From assembly GCA_024277255.1 (NCBI GenBank), contig JAJRVQ010000044.1:1-52486 (forward strand): a stretch of 52,486 nt of DNA, in the 5' to 3' direction. The translations under genes were made by a program, and so were the position numbers. This document shows, in pieces, positions 9,005 through 16,987 of this stretch. The DNA is from Acidobacteriota bacterium. GTDB taxonomy: Bacteria > Acidobacteriota > Thermoanaerobaculia > Multivoradales > SZUA-115. The notes beneath the pieces were generated by a model. That model was given only the letters and a program-made list of their open reading frames with translations, did not search any database and was not told where the DNA came from. Position 1 is the first letter of the stretch; every line of letters starts with the position of its first letter.

Positions 9005-10210
9005 TTACGGCTTCCACCCCTCTCCACGCCGCTGTTCGATGAGGTTGAGAGTGGAATAGAAATCCTCGACCAGTCTGTAGATCTCATAATAACGAGAATC
9101 ATCAATCAGATCGATGGCATAGCCGGAGAAGGCGTGTGTCTGGTCGGGGTCTGTAAAGGTATAGGTAAAAGTGGCTGCACCTTCGACCCCTTCACCGGGA
9201 CGACCCTCGCCCATGGACCAGACATCAAGACCTTCGAGCGTTTGCCACAGCTTCTGGAACGACTGAACCGCCTTCACGGAGCTTCCAGACTCAACGATCT
9301 GAGGATCGCCAACCGGTCGAGTCATGCGCATCCAGTGCACCGCACCTTCCGCCAAGAAGAGCCGAATCCAGTCAGTATCCACAGCCGAATCTTGGCCCTC
9401 TTCAAGCAGGATGATCTCGGCATCGATAGCCGAAGCCGGTAACGTTCTCCAGCCAGGGGCGACGTACTCTGTCGCCTGCCGGTTCTCCAGCTTGATGATG
9501 TCTTGCGGCTGTACCGCCGGATAAACAGCGTTATAGCCGAACGCATCGGCGAGAATCTTTATCTCATCTTTGCTTTGGAGATTTCTGGTTCCCGACTTTC
9601 TACCGGTATTCATCAATCGACCGGGATGCTCGTCTCGGCAGAAATGAGTTCCGCGGCGCGCAGGCGTAAGAGTCCAGATGCAATCGTCACCCGTGTAAGT
9701 CCGCGGCGCACCACCACCAGGATCTGTGATATTGCCTCCGAAACTGCCGTAGACGCGAGTAAAACCGATCGCGTGCCCGATCTCGTGCTTCAACGTAGAC
9801 AACATGTCTTGCTTGCCCTCTGCCGCTGACCCGGACTTTGCGACGAATGTACCATTCGGCCCTGGGTCGTACTCTTCTTCTTCGTGAGGCGTCTCGTCAA
9901 CAAACCAACCGTGGCCGGCTCCGTCGTTATCGATTGTGATGTTCGCACTAGTGGGTGTACCGCCAGCATCCGCCATAAAACCGCCGGTTCGGCCCGTGGT
10001 ACTCCCGGGAAGAGGCGCCTTGGTGATGGACACCTGAAAAACACCAGTCCCTGGAAGCGACATCTCCCACCATTTGATTGCGGCTTCTACAACACCAGTC
10101 TCTAGATCGTCGAAACCAGTAATATCTGCCTGGATCTCGATACCGAAAGTTGGCGACACCAATACCCACCCCAAGAGCACGCACATGGTCCAAGTTCTTA
10201 CGATTTTCAT
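9005..10210 (-). CDS. secreted metzincin-like zinc metalloprotease
   Basis: The 401-residue product starts at an ATG with GGAG about 8 nt ahead and has a clear Sec signal peptide (TWTMCVLLGWVLVSPTFG). The zinc motif is in LSTLKHEIGHAIGFTRV: HExxHxxGF, with a downstream LMN segment that could be the Met-turn. The third metzincin ligand is not in the usual place directly after the motif, so family placement is approximate. The C-terminal 170 residues look beta-rich and of unknown role. The gene is downstream of the exported protein at 10298-11134 on the same strand (87 nt apart), so the two may form a secreted pair. It converges on the helicase relic. Confidence 0.78.
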   Translation of the reverse strand: MKIVRTWTMCVLLGWVLVSPTFGIEIQADITGFDDLETGVVEAAIKWWEMSLPGTGVFQVSITKAPLPGSTTGRTGGFMADAGGTPTSANITIDNDGAGHGWFVDETPHEEEEYDPGPNGTFVAKSGSAAEGKQDMLSTLKHEIGHAIGFTRVYGSFGGNITDPGGGAPRTYTGDDCIWTLTPARRGTHFCRDEHPGRLMNTGRKSGTRNLQSKDEIKILADAFGYNAVYPAVQPQDIIKLENRQATEYVAPGWRTLPASAIDAEIILLEEGQDSAVDTDWIRLFLAEGAVHWMRMTRPVGDPQIVESGSSVKAVQSFQKLWQTLEGLDVWSMGEGRPGEGVEGAATFTYTFTDPDQTHAFSGYAIDLIDDSRYYEIYRLVEDFYSTLNLIEQRRGEGWKP

Positions 10211-10297
10211 AGCCTTTTCTCCTGTTTGATCGATCCTCTCAGCGCAACTACGCGGCAGACGTCAAGAAGCCGTCCGCCGCGTGCGCTTGGGACTCAC

Positions 10298-11134
10298 TTA
10301 ACGGCGTCTGCGCTCGACTTGCTGGTTGTCAACCGGCTTTACATCTCCCTTTTCGCCAAGGCAGACCGTGGTACTGGATCCGTCCGGGTTGAAACCACTC
10401 AGCTCGTACTCCAGCGCCATCACTTCCTCAGTCGTGAAGGGCTTGTCGGTAACGTACCTTTGCTGAGAGAAGTCGAAGTAGCCTCCGTGTGTCGGCGAGA
10501 ACATATCCACCACTTCAACACCCCAGTTGGTCGTAACGGGGAACGACGACACCGTCGCCCCTGAATTGTTCACCACACCAAACTCGCCCGTGGCAAAGAG
10601 CACATCCTCGCCCTCAACAACGGCACAGCTGACTGGCAACGCGGCAACGAAGACCACTCCACCCGATGCCGACGTGGGAGAGATCTTGATCCGATCACCT
10701 CGGCCAGGATTACTGTCAAATTTGATCTCCAAACTTCCCGTACGCCCTCGGCCGAGACAGTCATCCTTGCCTCTCTCTTGGATCCGAACCTTGGCGGCCG
10801 CAGCCGGCGGCGCATCGTCGTTCTCTCCAGCCTCCAGGGCACCATTGTTGTTATCGTCCACATCCCAGTTCTCGGCCGCCTGATTGGGATCATCCAGCTT
10901 GATCTCTGTGATCATGAAGGGCGGTGCCTCAGCATTCGAGTCCAACACCTTGACAACAAAATCGCAGATCAGCGTCTTGGTGTTGTTGGTCACCGTAATC
11001 GAGGCCCTCATATTGTCGATGTTTTCCGGAAAAGTGAACGTTTCCGTGCCTCCGTCCAGGCTAACTGCGGCTGCCGGCGAAGAGATTATTGCCGCTGACA
11101 GTGCCAGGGTGGCGAGTTGGGTGATGAGCTTCAT
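10298..11134 (-). CDS. exported protein of unknown function
   Basis: I chose the ATG at 11134, which has GGAG 6-7 nt upstream and gives MKLITQLATLALSAAI, a textbook signal peptide; starts at 11140 and 11173 are less likely. The mature part, about 255 residues, is rich in beta-prone stretches such as MRASITVTNNTKTLICDFVV. It also has an acidic Asn/Asp-rich loop (DVDDNNNGALEAGENDD) that could bind calcium in the manner of dockerin- or EF-like loops. The C-terminus is basic (QQVERRRR). No family was recognised. It lies just upstream of the metalloprotease on the same strand. Confidence 0.7.
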   Translation of the reverse strand: MKLITQLATLALSAAIISSPAAAVSLDGGTETFTFPENIDNMRASITVTNNTKTLICDFVVKVLDSNAEAPPFMITEIKLDDPNQAAENWDVDDNNNGALEAGENDDAPPAAAAKVRIQERGKDDCLGRGRTGSLEIKFDSNPGRGDRIKISPTSASGGVVFVAALPVSCAVVEGEDVLFATGEFGVVNNSGATVSSFPVTTNWGVEVVDMFSPTHGGYFDFSQQRYVTDKPFTTEEVMALEYELSGFNPDGSSTTVCLGEKGDVKPVDNQQVERRRR

Positions 11135-11540
11135 TTCCATCTCCAGTTGGTGTGGCGCGCGCTGAGCTTGCATCGAATTGGAAGTGACGCAAAATGTGTC
11201 ACTCTTACCTTTGCAGCTCAGGCGGACCGATCAGTTAGAAGCGTTGCAGGAACTCCCACAAAGAGAGGCAAACGCTAGGTGTAGTTCTATTCCTTGTCCT
11301 GAACAACTCCCTTTGCAGGTTGACTCAGGCTCAGTGCAGCCGTCGACGGTGGCTCTTGTCCTATACAGCGGAAAGAAGATGGAAATCGAATAGATTCTCA
11401 CAAGCGCCGGCTTCAACGTCCTGGTGTTGCACTCCTTCCAGCTTGCTCCCAGGAGGTAACCCACGGCCTCCCTACAGATTCGCAAGCTTGCCCCGAATCT
11501 CTGTGAAGCGCTGCCTCTCCGCACTGGGCGGGAAGAGAGT

Positions 11541-11598
11541 GGCCTCGGTCAGCGGCCTGGCGCCGGGCTCGGAGTTTTTGGAAGATCTGACGGCGCAT
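11541..11598 (+). pseudogene. second copy of a UvrD-type helicase C-terminal tail
   Basis: Nucleotides 11558-11588 match 8805-8835 at 30 of 31 positions and encode the same LAPGSEFLEDL tail. Nothing upstream in this frame looks like a helicase, so only the tail of a related gene remains. The rest of the gap 11135-11707 shows no gene that I can support. Confidence 0.6.
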
Positions 11599-11707
11599 TC
11601 TGAGCGCGTCGGTGGCTTGGTTTCTTCCCGCCCAGCGGTGGGTCGTGCCAAATGGGTGAATGGATCAGCGATTTGACACGACAAGGCCCGTGTGGCATCG
11701 TCTTCCA

Positions 11708-12895
11708 ATGCTCGCTCGTCACCTAACTCCAGCTCTTCGCCAAGCTGCCGCGAAGAACCCGATCGTGACCCTGGTCGGTCCTCGGCAATCGGGCAAGACC
11801 ACCCTGGTTCGCGAGGTATTTCCCAACCACCGCTACCTCTCGCTCGAAGCTCCGGATGTGCGCACCCGGGCACTCGAAGATCCACGCGGGCTGCTGGGGG
11901 AGAACGAACATCTGATCTTGGATGAGATCCAGAGGGTTCCCGAACTCCTTTCTTACCTCCAAGTCCTGGTCGACGAAGACGATCGGCCCGGCCGCTACAT
12001 CCTCACCGGCTCACAGAACTTGCTTCTCATGCGCTCCGTCTCCCAAACCCTCGCTGGGCGCACGGCGCTACTTCGGCTCTATCCCTTTTCGATCTCGGAA
12101 CTTCACCAGCGCGAGCCGCTGGATCCTGAGCAGTTGGACCGAATTAGAAGCGGACTGCCACCCTCGCCCGGCCGCTGGGACTCGTTGTGGCGCGGCTTCT
12201 ACCCGCGCATCCACGATAAGCAGCTGCCGGCCCGAGAATGGCTGGGCGACTACTTCCGAACCTATGTCGAACGAGACCTCGGCGAAGTTCTGCGGGTCGC
12301 CGACCTGCGAACGTTTGAGACTTTCGTCCGCCTCGCCGCCGCGCGCACGGCACAGGAACTGAACCTCTCCGGCCTTGCCGCGGACACGGGAATCACCCAA
12401 CAAACCGCGCGCCGCTGGCTCTCAGCGCTTGAGATTGGCTTTCTGGCAACGACCCTCCCTCCGCACCATGCCAACTACCGCAAGCGGCTGCGCAAACGCC
12501 CGCGATTGCATTTCCTGGACAGCGGACTCGTCTGTTACTTGCTAGACATCCACCACCCAAGCCTCTTGGCGCGCCACCCACTGCGCGGCCCCATTTTCGA
12601 GTCCTACGTTGTCGCTGAACTCATCAAGAGCTATGCCCAACGGCGCCAAGATGGTCGCCTTTTCTTCTGGCGTGACACCACCGGCCACGAGATCGACCTG
12701 CTCATCGAGAGCGGAGAGCGAGTGATTCCGGTGGAGGTCAAATCCGGCGAGACGGTGGCGGCGGACGCCACCCGCGCCCTCGAATGGTGGACCGCCATCC
12801 CCGACAATCCGAACCGTGGCGGAGTGCTCGTCTACGGCGGCGAGGAGAATTTCACCTTCAAAGGTGTGCGCGTGCTGCCTTGGTACCTCCAGTAG
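11708..12895 (+). CDS. AAA_14/DUF4143 ATP-binding protein
   Basis: The frame opens at ATG 11660, but the family normally starts at MLARHLTPAL, so I chose ATG 11708 (395 residues). Neither start has a good ribosome binding site. Walker A is GPRQSGKTTL, Walker B is HLILDEIQRVP, and the sensor region TGSQNLLLM follows. The C-terminal DUF4143 part contains FFWRDTTGHEIDLLIE and VIPVEVKSG, the nuclease-like D..E.K pattern typical of these proteins. They are widespread, often lie near toxin-antitoxin genes, and their role is not settled. The gene ends 152 nt before the first VapBC promoter. Confidence 0.85.
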   Translation: MLARHLTPALRQAAAKNPIVTLVGPRQSGKTTLVREVFPNHRYLSLEAPDVRTRALEDPRGLLGENEHLILDEIQRVPELLSYLQVLVDEDDRPGRYILTGSQNLLLMRSVSQTLAGRTALLRLYPFSISELHQREPLDPEQLDRIRSGLPPSPGRWDSLWRGFYPRIHDKQLPAREWLGDYFRTYVERDLGEVLRVADLRTFETFVRLAAARTAQELNLSGLAADTGITQQTARRWLSALEIGFLATTLPPHHANYRKRLRKRPRLHFLDSGLVCYLLDIHHPSLLARHPLRGPIFESYVVAELIKSYAQRRQDGRLFFWRDTTGHEIDLLIESGERVIPVEVKSGETVAADATRALEWWTAIPDNPNRGGVLVYGGEENFTFKGVRVLPWYLQ

Positions 12896-12963
12896 CGGGC
12901 GCCACGCTGATCCTCACTGGCGGCCTGCTGAACAAGATCTGAACAAGCGCCGCTGACCGCTGA

Positions 12964-12977
12964 GTGTCAGCCGATTC
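12964..12977. repeat. dispersed intergenic motif, copy 1
   Basis: GTGTCAGCCGATTC lies between the AAA_14 gene and the first TA module. It shares GYCAGCCGATTC with the copies at 13751, 16696 and 19296. Confidence 0.4.
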
Positions 12978-13047
12978 GCGCACCGGACCTGGCGAATCGC
13001 CGAGGTCCGAAACTGGAGGGAAGCTCTCTAGAGTAATCTGGATGAAC

Positions 13048-13082
13048 TTGCCGGTCGAATATATTCGCGATATATTCACACC
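13048..13082 (+). promoter_or_regulatory. promoter and operator of VapBC-1, probably leaderless
   Basis: TTGCCG (13048-13053), a 17-nt spacer and TATATT (13071-13076) form a promoter. The -10 box lies inside a perfect 8-bp inverted repeat, GAATATAT/ATATATTC (13057-13064/13070-13077). The ATG follows only 6 nt after the -10 box and no ribosome binding site is present. The message probably begins at or next to the start codon, and the antitoxin complex probably represses by covering the -10. Confidence 0.65.
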
Positions 13083-13325
13083 ATGGCGACCACCGTCCAT
13101 TTACCTCCGGCACTCCTCGAACGGGTTGATCAGTGCGCCCGAAGTCTTGCACTGAGCCGCAACCGATTCATCCGGCAGGCCTTGGAGAAGACGACTCGGG
13201 AACAGCTGGACTGGTCCTCGGACTTCTTGGCACACCTCGACAGCTTCACCCCTCTCGACGGCGAGAACCAGCTGCTGGAACTCATCCGGCGCCATCGGCG
13301 CAGCAAGAGCGCCCCGAAACTGTGA
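13083..13325 (+). CDS. RHH (CopG-type) antitoxin of VapBC-1
   Basis: The 80-residue protein begins with an RHH fold: strand TTVHLPPALLERV, helix QCARSLAL, then SRNRFIRQALEK. The C-terminal tail (LDSFTPLDGENQLLELIRRH) would wrap the toxin. The gene overlaps the toxin by 4 nt (GTGA). The start codon is fixed by the fold and by its position just behind the promoter/operator. Type II antitoxins of this class bind their own operator as a complex with the toxin. Assignment as antitoxin rests on the fold plus the neighbouring PIN gene. Confidence 0.88.
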   Translation: MATTVHLPPALLERVDQCARSLALSRNRFIRQALEKTTREQLDWSSDFLAHLDSFTPLDGENQLLELIRRHRRSKSAPKL

Positions 13326-13726
13326 GGTACATCCTCGACACCAACATCGTCTCGGAGTTGATGCGGGGCAATGTCACGGCGCTCGCCAGGCTCAGAGATT
13401 GCTCCCGCCTGGATGTCGCCATCGCGCAGCCCGTGCGGGCTGAGATCGCCTTTGGCCTGGCACTGATGCGGCCCAGCCGGCGAAGAGCTGAACTGGAACG
13501 CCGCTGGAGCCTCTTGAGCCAGGAGCTACGCTCGGCCCACTGGACCGACGAGGTCAGCCAGAGCTTCGCCAAGATCAAAGCTCACCTCCAGCGAAGCGGC
13601 ACTCTGATCGAAGACTTCGACATCGCCACCGCTGCCCACGCCACCGGCGAAGACCACTGCCTGGTCACCAACAACACAAAACACTTCGGGCGCGTCCAAA
13701 GCTTGCGGCTGGAAGACTGGAGCTGA
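13322..13726 (+). CDS. vapC: PIN-domain ribonuclease toxin VapC-1
   Basis: The 134-residue PIN domain begins at GTG 13322, within the antitoxin's stop codon, with the canonical YILDTNIVSELM. Acidic residues expected to bind metal are D6, the Glu in RAEIAFGL, and the Asp pair in LIEDFDIATAA, followed by CLVTNNTKHF. This set marks an active VapC-type endoribonuclease, usually cutting tRNA or rRNA. It is coupled to the RHH antitoxin by a 4-nt overlap. No truncation is seen. Confidence 0.88.
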   Translation: MRYILDTNIVSELMRGNVTALARLRDCSRLDVAIAQPVRAEIAFGLALMRPSRRRAELERRWSLLSQELRSAHWTDEVSQSFAKIKAHLQRSGTLIEDFDIATAAHATGEDHCLVTNNTKHFGRVQSLRLEDWS

Positions 13727-13750
13727 CCGCTCAGCCAGCATCTGGGTGCA

Positions 13751-13765
13751 GGTGCCAGCCGATTC
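13751..13765. repeat. dispersed intergenic motif, copy 2
   Basis: GGTGCCAGCCGATTC lies between the ends of the convergent VapC-1 and VapC-2 genes. Confidence 0.4.
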
Positions 13766-13810
13766 TCGCTCACCTGATTTACTAAGACTGCCTACCCGTC
13801 GGGCCAAACC

Positions 13811-14194
13811 TCAGATAACTCGGATCTCCACGAGATCGCTCAGGGGCTCGAAGTCCCGACGGTTGCGCGTGTAGAGCGCCACCCCATGGACCCGGGCGGT
13901 GGCGGCGATGAGGAGATCGGCAACGCGGGTGCGCACTTTCCGCCCACCATCGAGAGTGACAGCGGCCAACTCTCCGTAGGCGCGCGCCACGGACTCGTCG
14001 ACCGGCAGTGGAGAGAACCGGGATTCGATCTCGGAAAGTCGCCGCAGTCTCTCGGCTCGCCTCCTCACATCCTTCGCTAGGTGGACTCCGAAATGAAGCT
14101 CCGCCAAGGTCACCGCCGAGATGGCTGCGTGGTCGGGAAGGTGGGTCGCATCGCGAGCAATGACCACGGAGGTATCGAGAATCCCCCTACTCAT
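13811..14194 (-). CDS. vapC: PIN-domain ribonuclease toxin VapC-2
   Basis: I set the start at ATG 14194, which yields MSRGILDTSVVIARD, the normal PIN N-terminus; longer versions run into the antitoxin. The 127-residue product carries Asp in ILDTSVV, Glu in TLAELHFGV, and Asp in RVADLLIAATA, so the PIN active site looks complete. It overlaps the end of its antitoxin by 8 nt. It converges on VapC-1. Confidence 0.88.
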   Translation of the reverse strand: MSRGILDTSVVIARDATHLPDHAAISAVTLAELHFGVHLAKDVRRRAERLRRLSEIESRFSPLPVDESVARAYGELAAVTLDGGRKVRTRVADLLIAATARVHGVALYTRNRRDFEPLSDLVEIRVI

Positions 14195-14435
14195 GCCAAG
14201 GATCGCGCACCGTCTCGGGCTCCTGCGCGCGGAGGTCTTCGAGCCAGTCGGGATCGCTCGGCGTGGCCAGCATGGCGCGAACTCCACTGCGCGCCACCCA
14301 TGTCCGAGCTTCGTAGGGGCCGAGAAGGGCAACGGGACGGCCCTGGACGGTGATCACGAACCGCTCACCGGCCTCGGCCTCGCGCAAAATCTGGCCGCTC
14401 GCGTTGCGCAACTGGCGCTGGGCTATCGTTTTCAT
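14187..14435 (-). CDS. Phd/YefM-type antitoxin of VapBC-2
   Basis: The 82-residue protein has the Phd/YefM pattern: MKTIAQRQLRNASGQILREA, then ERFVITVQGRPVALLGP. The C-terminal tail is Trp/Glu-rich, for toxin binding. No ribosome binding site precedes the ATG; instead a -10-like TACGCT ends 6 nt upstream, as in the other modules. It overlaps the toxin gene by 8 nt. Confidence 0.86.
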   Translation of the reverse strand: MKTIAQRQLRNASGQILREAEAGERFVITVQGRPVALLGPYEARTWVARSGVRAMLATPSDPDWLEDLRAQEPETVRDPWHE

Positions 14436-14449
14436 GAGGCTAGCGTAGC
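14436..14449 (-). promoter_or_regulatory. candidate -10/operator of VapBC-2
   Basis: On the minus strand TACGCT (14447-14442) sits 6 nt before the ATG and lies within the short palindrome GCTA-CGC-TAGC. No good -35 box is visible, so this is weaker than the other three TA promoters, but the layout is the same. Confidence 0.4.
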
Positions 14450-14684
14450 AGAAGTGCGACAGGCTTCACACACCGCGAACCCACCGAGCGTGTTCACTTA
14501 TGCGCCCACTGGCTCGGCACGAAGATGTGGGAGCTGCTCACTAGGTGCCTGGCACCCGACTCAGCTTCGTTGCCGTGCCTCAACGATGCTCCGGCATCGC
14601 CTGCGGCCCGGCGCCTTGCATCTGGCCCCACGGCGGCCGTAACGCGACCTACAGGGGTTTCCGGCCGGGCCTCTAGACTTCCAT

Positions 14685-14774
14685 TGGCGGAGGGGGTGGG
14701 ATTCGAACCCACGGACGGCGTGAACCGTCGCTGGTTTTCAAGACCAGTGCTTTCGACCACTCAGCCACCCCTCC
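14685..14774 (-). tRNA. tRNA-Ser (anticodon TGA)
   Basis: The 90-nt class II tRNA has acceptor GGAGGGG/CCCCTCC, discriminator G and an encoded CCA. The anticodon stem is CTGGT/ACCAG with loop CTTGAAA, giving anticodon TGA. A long variable arm and the T-loop GTTCGAATC follow. No integrated element abuts it. Confidence 0.95.
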
Positions 14775-14826
14775 GCGGGTGTGCAAGCTTACCCACTACG
14801 GCGGAAAGGGCAAGCCCTCGGGGCCT

Positions 14827-15948
14827 TCAGCTCTGGCCGAGTTGAATGCTGCGCCGGCCGACCATGTTCATGCGCGTCTTTCGGATCTGTGTGGCGAGTA
14901 CCACCCGCCCGTCCTCGAAACGAAAATAGAAGGCATCCTCGGGGCATTGCACCACGCAGGCGCCGCAGCGCAGACAGGCCTCGGGGTGCACGATCGCGAC
15001 CTTCCTGCGCGCGCCGGTCATCGCCAGCACATCGCGCGGGCAGACGAGGACACAGTCGGCCGCACCGGTGCAGCGATCGGCATCGAGTTCGAGGTCGAAG
15101 TGATTTCTGGCGGTGTTGATGGTGCTCGGATACCAAGGTGTCGTGCCGCTCAGATCGATGGAGAGCACCATCATCGCCAGGGCCGATGCCAGAGCGAAGA
15201 CGGCGAGATGGGTCGTGCCGAAGCCATGGAGCCCGCCGTCCGCCATCGACGCCAGCGCGGTGGCCAGCAGCGCGCCGCCGCCGTAGGTCAACCAGCGCCG
15301 GGCGCCCCACACCGGTAGCCAGCGCAGCGCCGCGAAGATGCCGAAGATCACGCTCGCCAGCGAAATCGCACCGGCCGCGGCCGCGGGCCAGCCCACCAGC
15401 GGCCAGAGCACCAAGGCGACGAGGAGGGTGGTGGGCGCAGCCCACATCAGAGCCATCTCCATGCGCTCCCAAAGGGGGAATCGCATGCGGCGATAGGCGC
15501 GCTTCAGCTGACCACCACGCTCCAGGAAGGCAGGCAGATCCTCGAGCCGCGCCGGCCCCCAACCGACCTTCCAGCCCGTGCGCTCCTCGACGATGCGACG
15601 TTCAACGCCCGTCGCCGCGAGCTGCGGTAACCACAGGCGCCGGTGGCTGACGCGCTCGGCCACTCCCGAAGAGCGCAGCACGGCGATCACGTCGTGATGG
15701 GTGAGGTGTCCGCCACCCGCCGCGCACCAGACGTTGATGCCGCCGCTGTCCGCGACGAGCAGCCAGGCGTCATGGCCGGCGAGAGCGCGCGTGACACGCG
15801 CCACGGTGAGGGTGAAGTTGCCGGTCAGCAACACGGGCGACTCAGGTCCAGGATCCCCCACGCGGCGCAGCCCGGGGCGGGTGGCGTGCGGGAACAAGCG
15901 CAGCAAGGTGTCGCGTAGCCACGACATCCAGCTCCATGGCCAGCGCAT
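14827..15948 (-). CDS. HgcA-HgcB-like fusion: corrinoid domain, membrane domain and ferredoxin in one chain
   Basis: The second ATG of ATGATG (15948) has GGGAGG 7 nt upstream, giving 373 residues. Residues about 37-145 follow the HgcA corrinoid domain closely: VLLTGNFTLTV, then the cap-helix NVWCAAGGG (N72-G80, Cys75), SHRRLWLPQL, and GPARLEDLPAFL. Residues about 163-265 contain 4-5 membrane helices, as in HgcA. Residues 285-345 are a ferredoxin as in HgcB. In HgcA the motif is N(V/I)WCA(A/G)GK; here the Lys is Gly. The first Fe-S motif lacks one ligand (C293, A296, C299, C303), while the second is complete (C325, C328, C331, C335). The Cys pair near the HgcB C-terminus is absent. Mercury methylation is therefore doubtful; corrinoid-dependent methyl transfer of another kind is more likely. 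It is coupled to the methyltransferase upstream by ATGA. Confidence 0.85.
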   Translation of the reverse strand: MRWPWSWMSWLRDTLLRLFPHATRPGLRRVGDPGPESPVLLTGNFTLTVARVTRALAGHDAWLLVADSGGINVWCAAGGGHLTHHDVIAVLRSSGVAERVSHRRLWLPQLAATGVERRIVEERTGWKVGWGPARLEDLPAFLERGGQLKRAYRRMRFPLWERMEMALMWAAPTTLLVALVLWPLVGWPAAAAGAISLASVIFGIFAALRWLPVWGARRWLTYGGGALLATALASMADGGLHGFGTTHLAVFALASALAMMVLSIDLSGTTPWYPSTINTARNHFDLELDADRCTGAADCVLVCPRDVLAMTGARRKVAIVHPEACLRCGACVVQCPEDAFYFRFEDGRVVLATQIRKTRMNMVGRRSIQLGQS

Positions 15949-16613
15949 CATTCCGCCTCCCGCTTCGCCGACACGATGACGAAATCGCCCTCGGCGACGC
16001 GCTGTTGGCGCACCTCGGCGAAACCGGCGGCTCGCACATCGTCCGCCAGCCCCTCCATCGGGTGCGTCGTCTGTTGGGTCAGAAGCCAGGTTAGGGCGGC
16101 TCGCGGCGCTCTCTTCAGCCGCCACAGGAACTTCGACGCCCCTTCCTCCGGCGCCACCTCGTCCGCCAGAACGATCGAGCCACCCTTCACCAGGGCTCGA
16201 AGTGTCTGTCTCAGCGCGTAGGCGCGCTCCTCGGGCAGGAGTTCGCTCATCATCAGACTTGAGACGACAGCGTCAAAACTGGCGGGCTCGATCACATCTT
16301 CCATCTCCATCACACCCAGTTCGAGCCATTGCGGTGCGACCTTGAGCCCCTCGGCGGCGGCCTTCTGGCGCGCCACCGCCAGCATGCCGGCGTCTTTGTC
16401 GAGGCCCGTGACCTCGGCGCCCAGCCGCGCGCAGGCGAGGCTCAACCCACCCGTGCCGCAGCCCAGGTCCAACACCCGCACCCCAGGTCGAGCAACCCGC
16501 GAGGCGACCTCTCGCCAGAGCGCGTCGATGGTGCCACCGGAGAGGATACGGATGCCGCGATCGTAGCGCTGCGGTGTCGACTCCAGCACCTTCATATAAA
16601 CGTAGCTGCTCAT
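15948..16613 (-). CDS. class I SAM-dependent methyltransferase coupled to the HgcAB-like fusion
   Basis: I chose ATG 16613 (MSSYVYMKVLES), which has an AAGGG sequence about 8 nt ahead; the longer frame to 16685 adds low-complexity residues. The 221-residue protein has motif I VLDLGCGTGGLSLA, an acidic end of strand 2 (VTGLDKDAGM), and post-motifs typical of the UbiE/Methyltransf_11/25 group. Its stop overlaps the fusion gene, so both are probably made in similar amounts. It may load or use the methyl group handled by the corrinoid protein. Substrate unknown; arsenic, sulfur or small-molecule methylation are possible. Confidence 0.85.
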   Translation of the reverse strand: MSSYVYMKVLESTPQRYDRGIRILSGGTIDALWREVASRVARPGVRVLDLGCGTGGLSLACARLGAEVTGLDKDAGMLAVARQKAAAEGLKVAPQWLELGVMEMEDVIEPASFDAVVSSLMMSELLPEERAYALRQTLRALVKGGSIVLADEVAPEEGASKFLWRLKRAPRAALTWLLTQQTTHPMEGLADDVRAAGFAEVRQQRVAEGDFVIVSAKREAE

Positions 16614-16695
16614 CGCTTCACCCTTTCCTCTCCTGGCTCCTCGTAGGTGGCCCGAACCGGCGCCATGGAGAAAGCTTGTCACCATCCGATTGCAG

Positions 16696-16709
16696 TTGCC
16701 AGCCGATTC
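16696..16709. repeat. dispersed intergenic motif, copy 3
   Basis: TTGCCAGCCGATTC lies upstream of the methyltransferase gene, in the spacer before the TPR gene. Confidence 0.4.
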
Positions 16710-16987
16710 TACTAATCAGGCGATGGCAAGGGTCGGCTGCCGTCCGGACCGTCTCGATGTCCAGGGTCGGCTCGAAACGACGATAGCGCTCGAGGTGCTG
16801 GAGGTATCGAGTGACTTGCGATTCTCATCACCGTTGCGCCCAGTACACAATCAACCCGCACATGAATAAGGAATAAGTAGTAGTATAGACAACAACATTG
16901 CTTCCGGACGATGACGATGCCAGTATCACGCCACCGAGCGAAGGGTCGGCGCGGCCAATCGAGGTGCCGGAGAATTGGAGACCCGCG

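Noticed and set aside
14494..14845. Short frames over the tRNA-Ser gene
   Set aside because: They contain the typical spurious peptides that arise from tRNA sequence.
14827..15948. True mercury methylase HgcAB
   Set aside because: The motif Lys is changed, one cluster ligand is missing and the terminal Cys pair is absent; the two functions are fused. Called HgcAB-like only.
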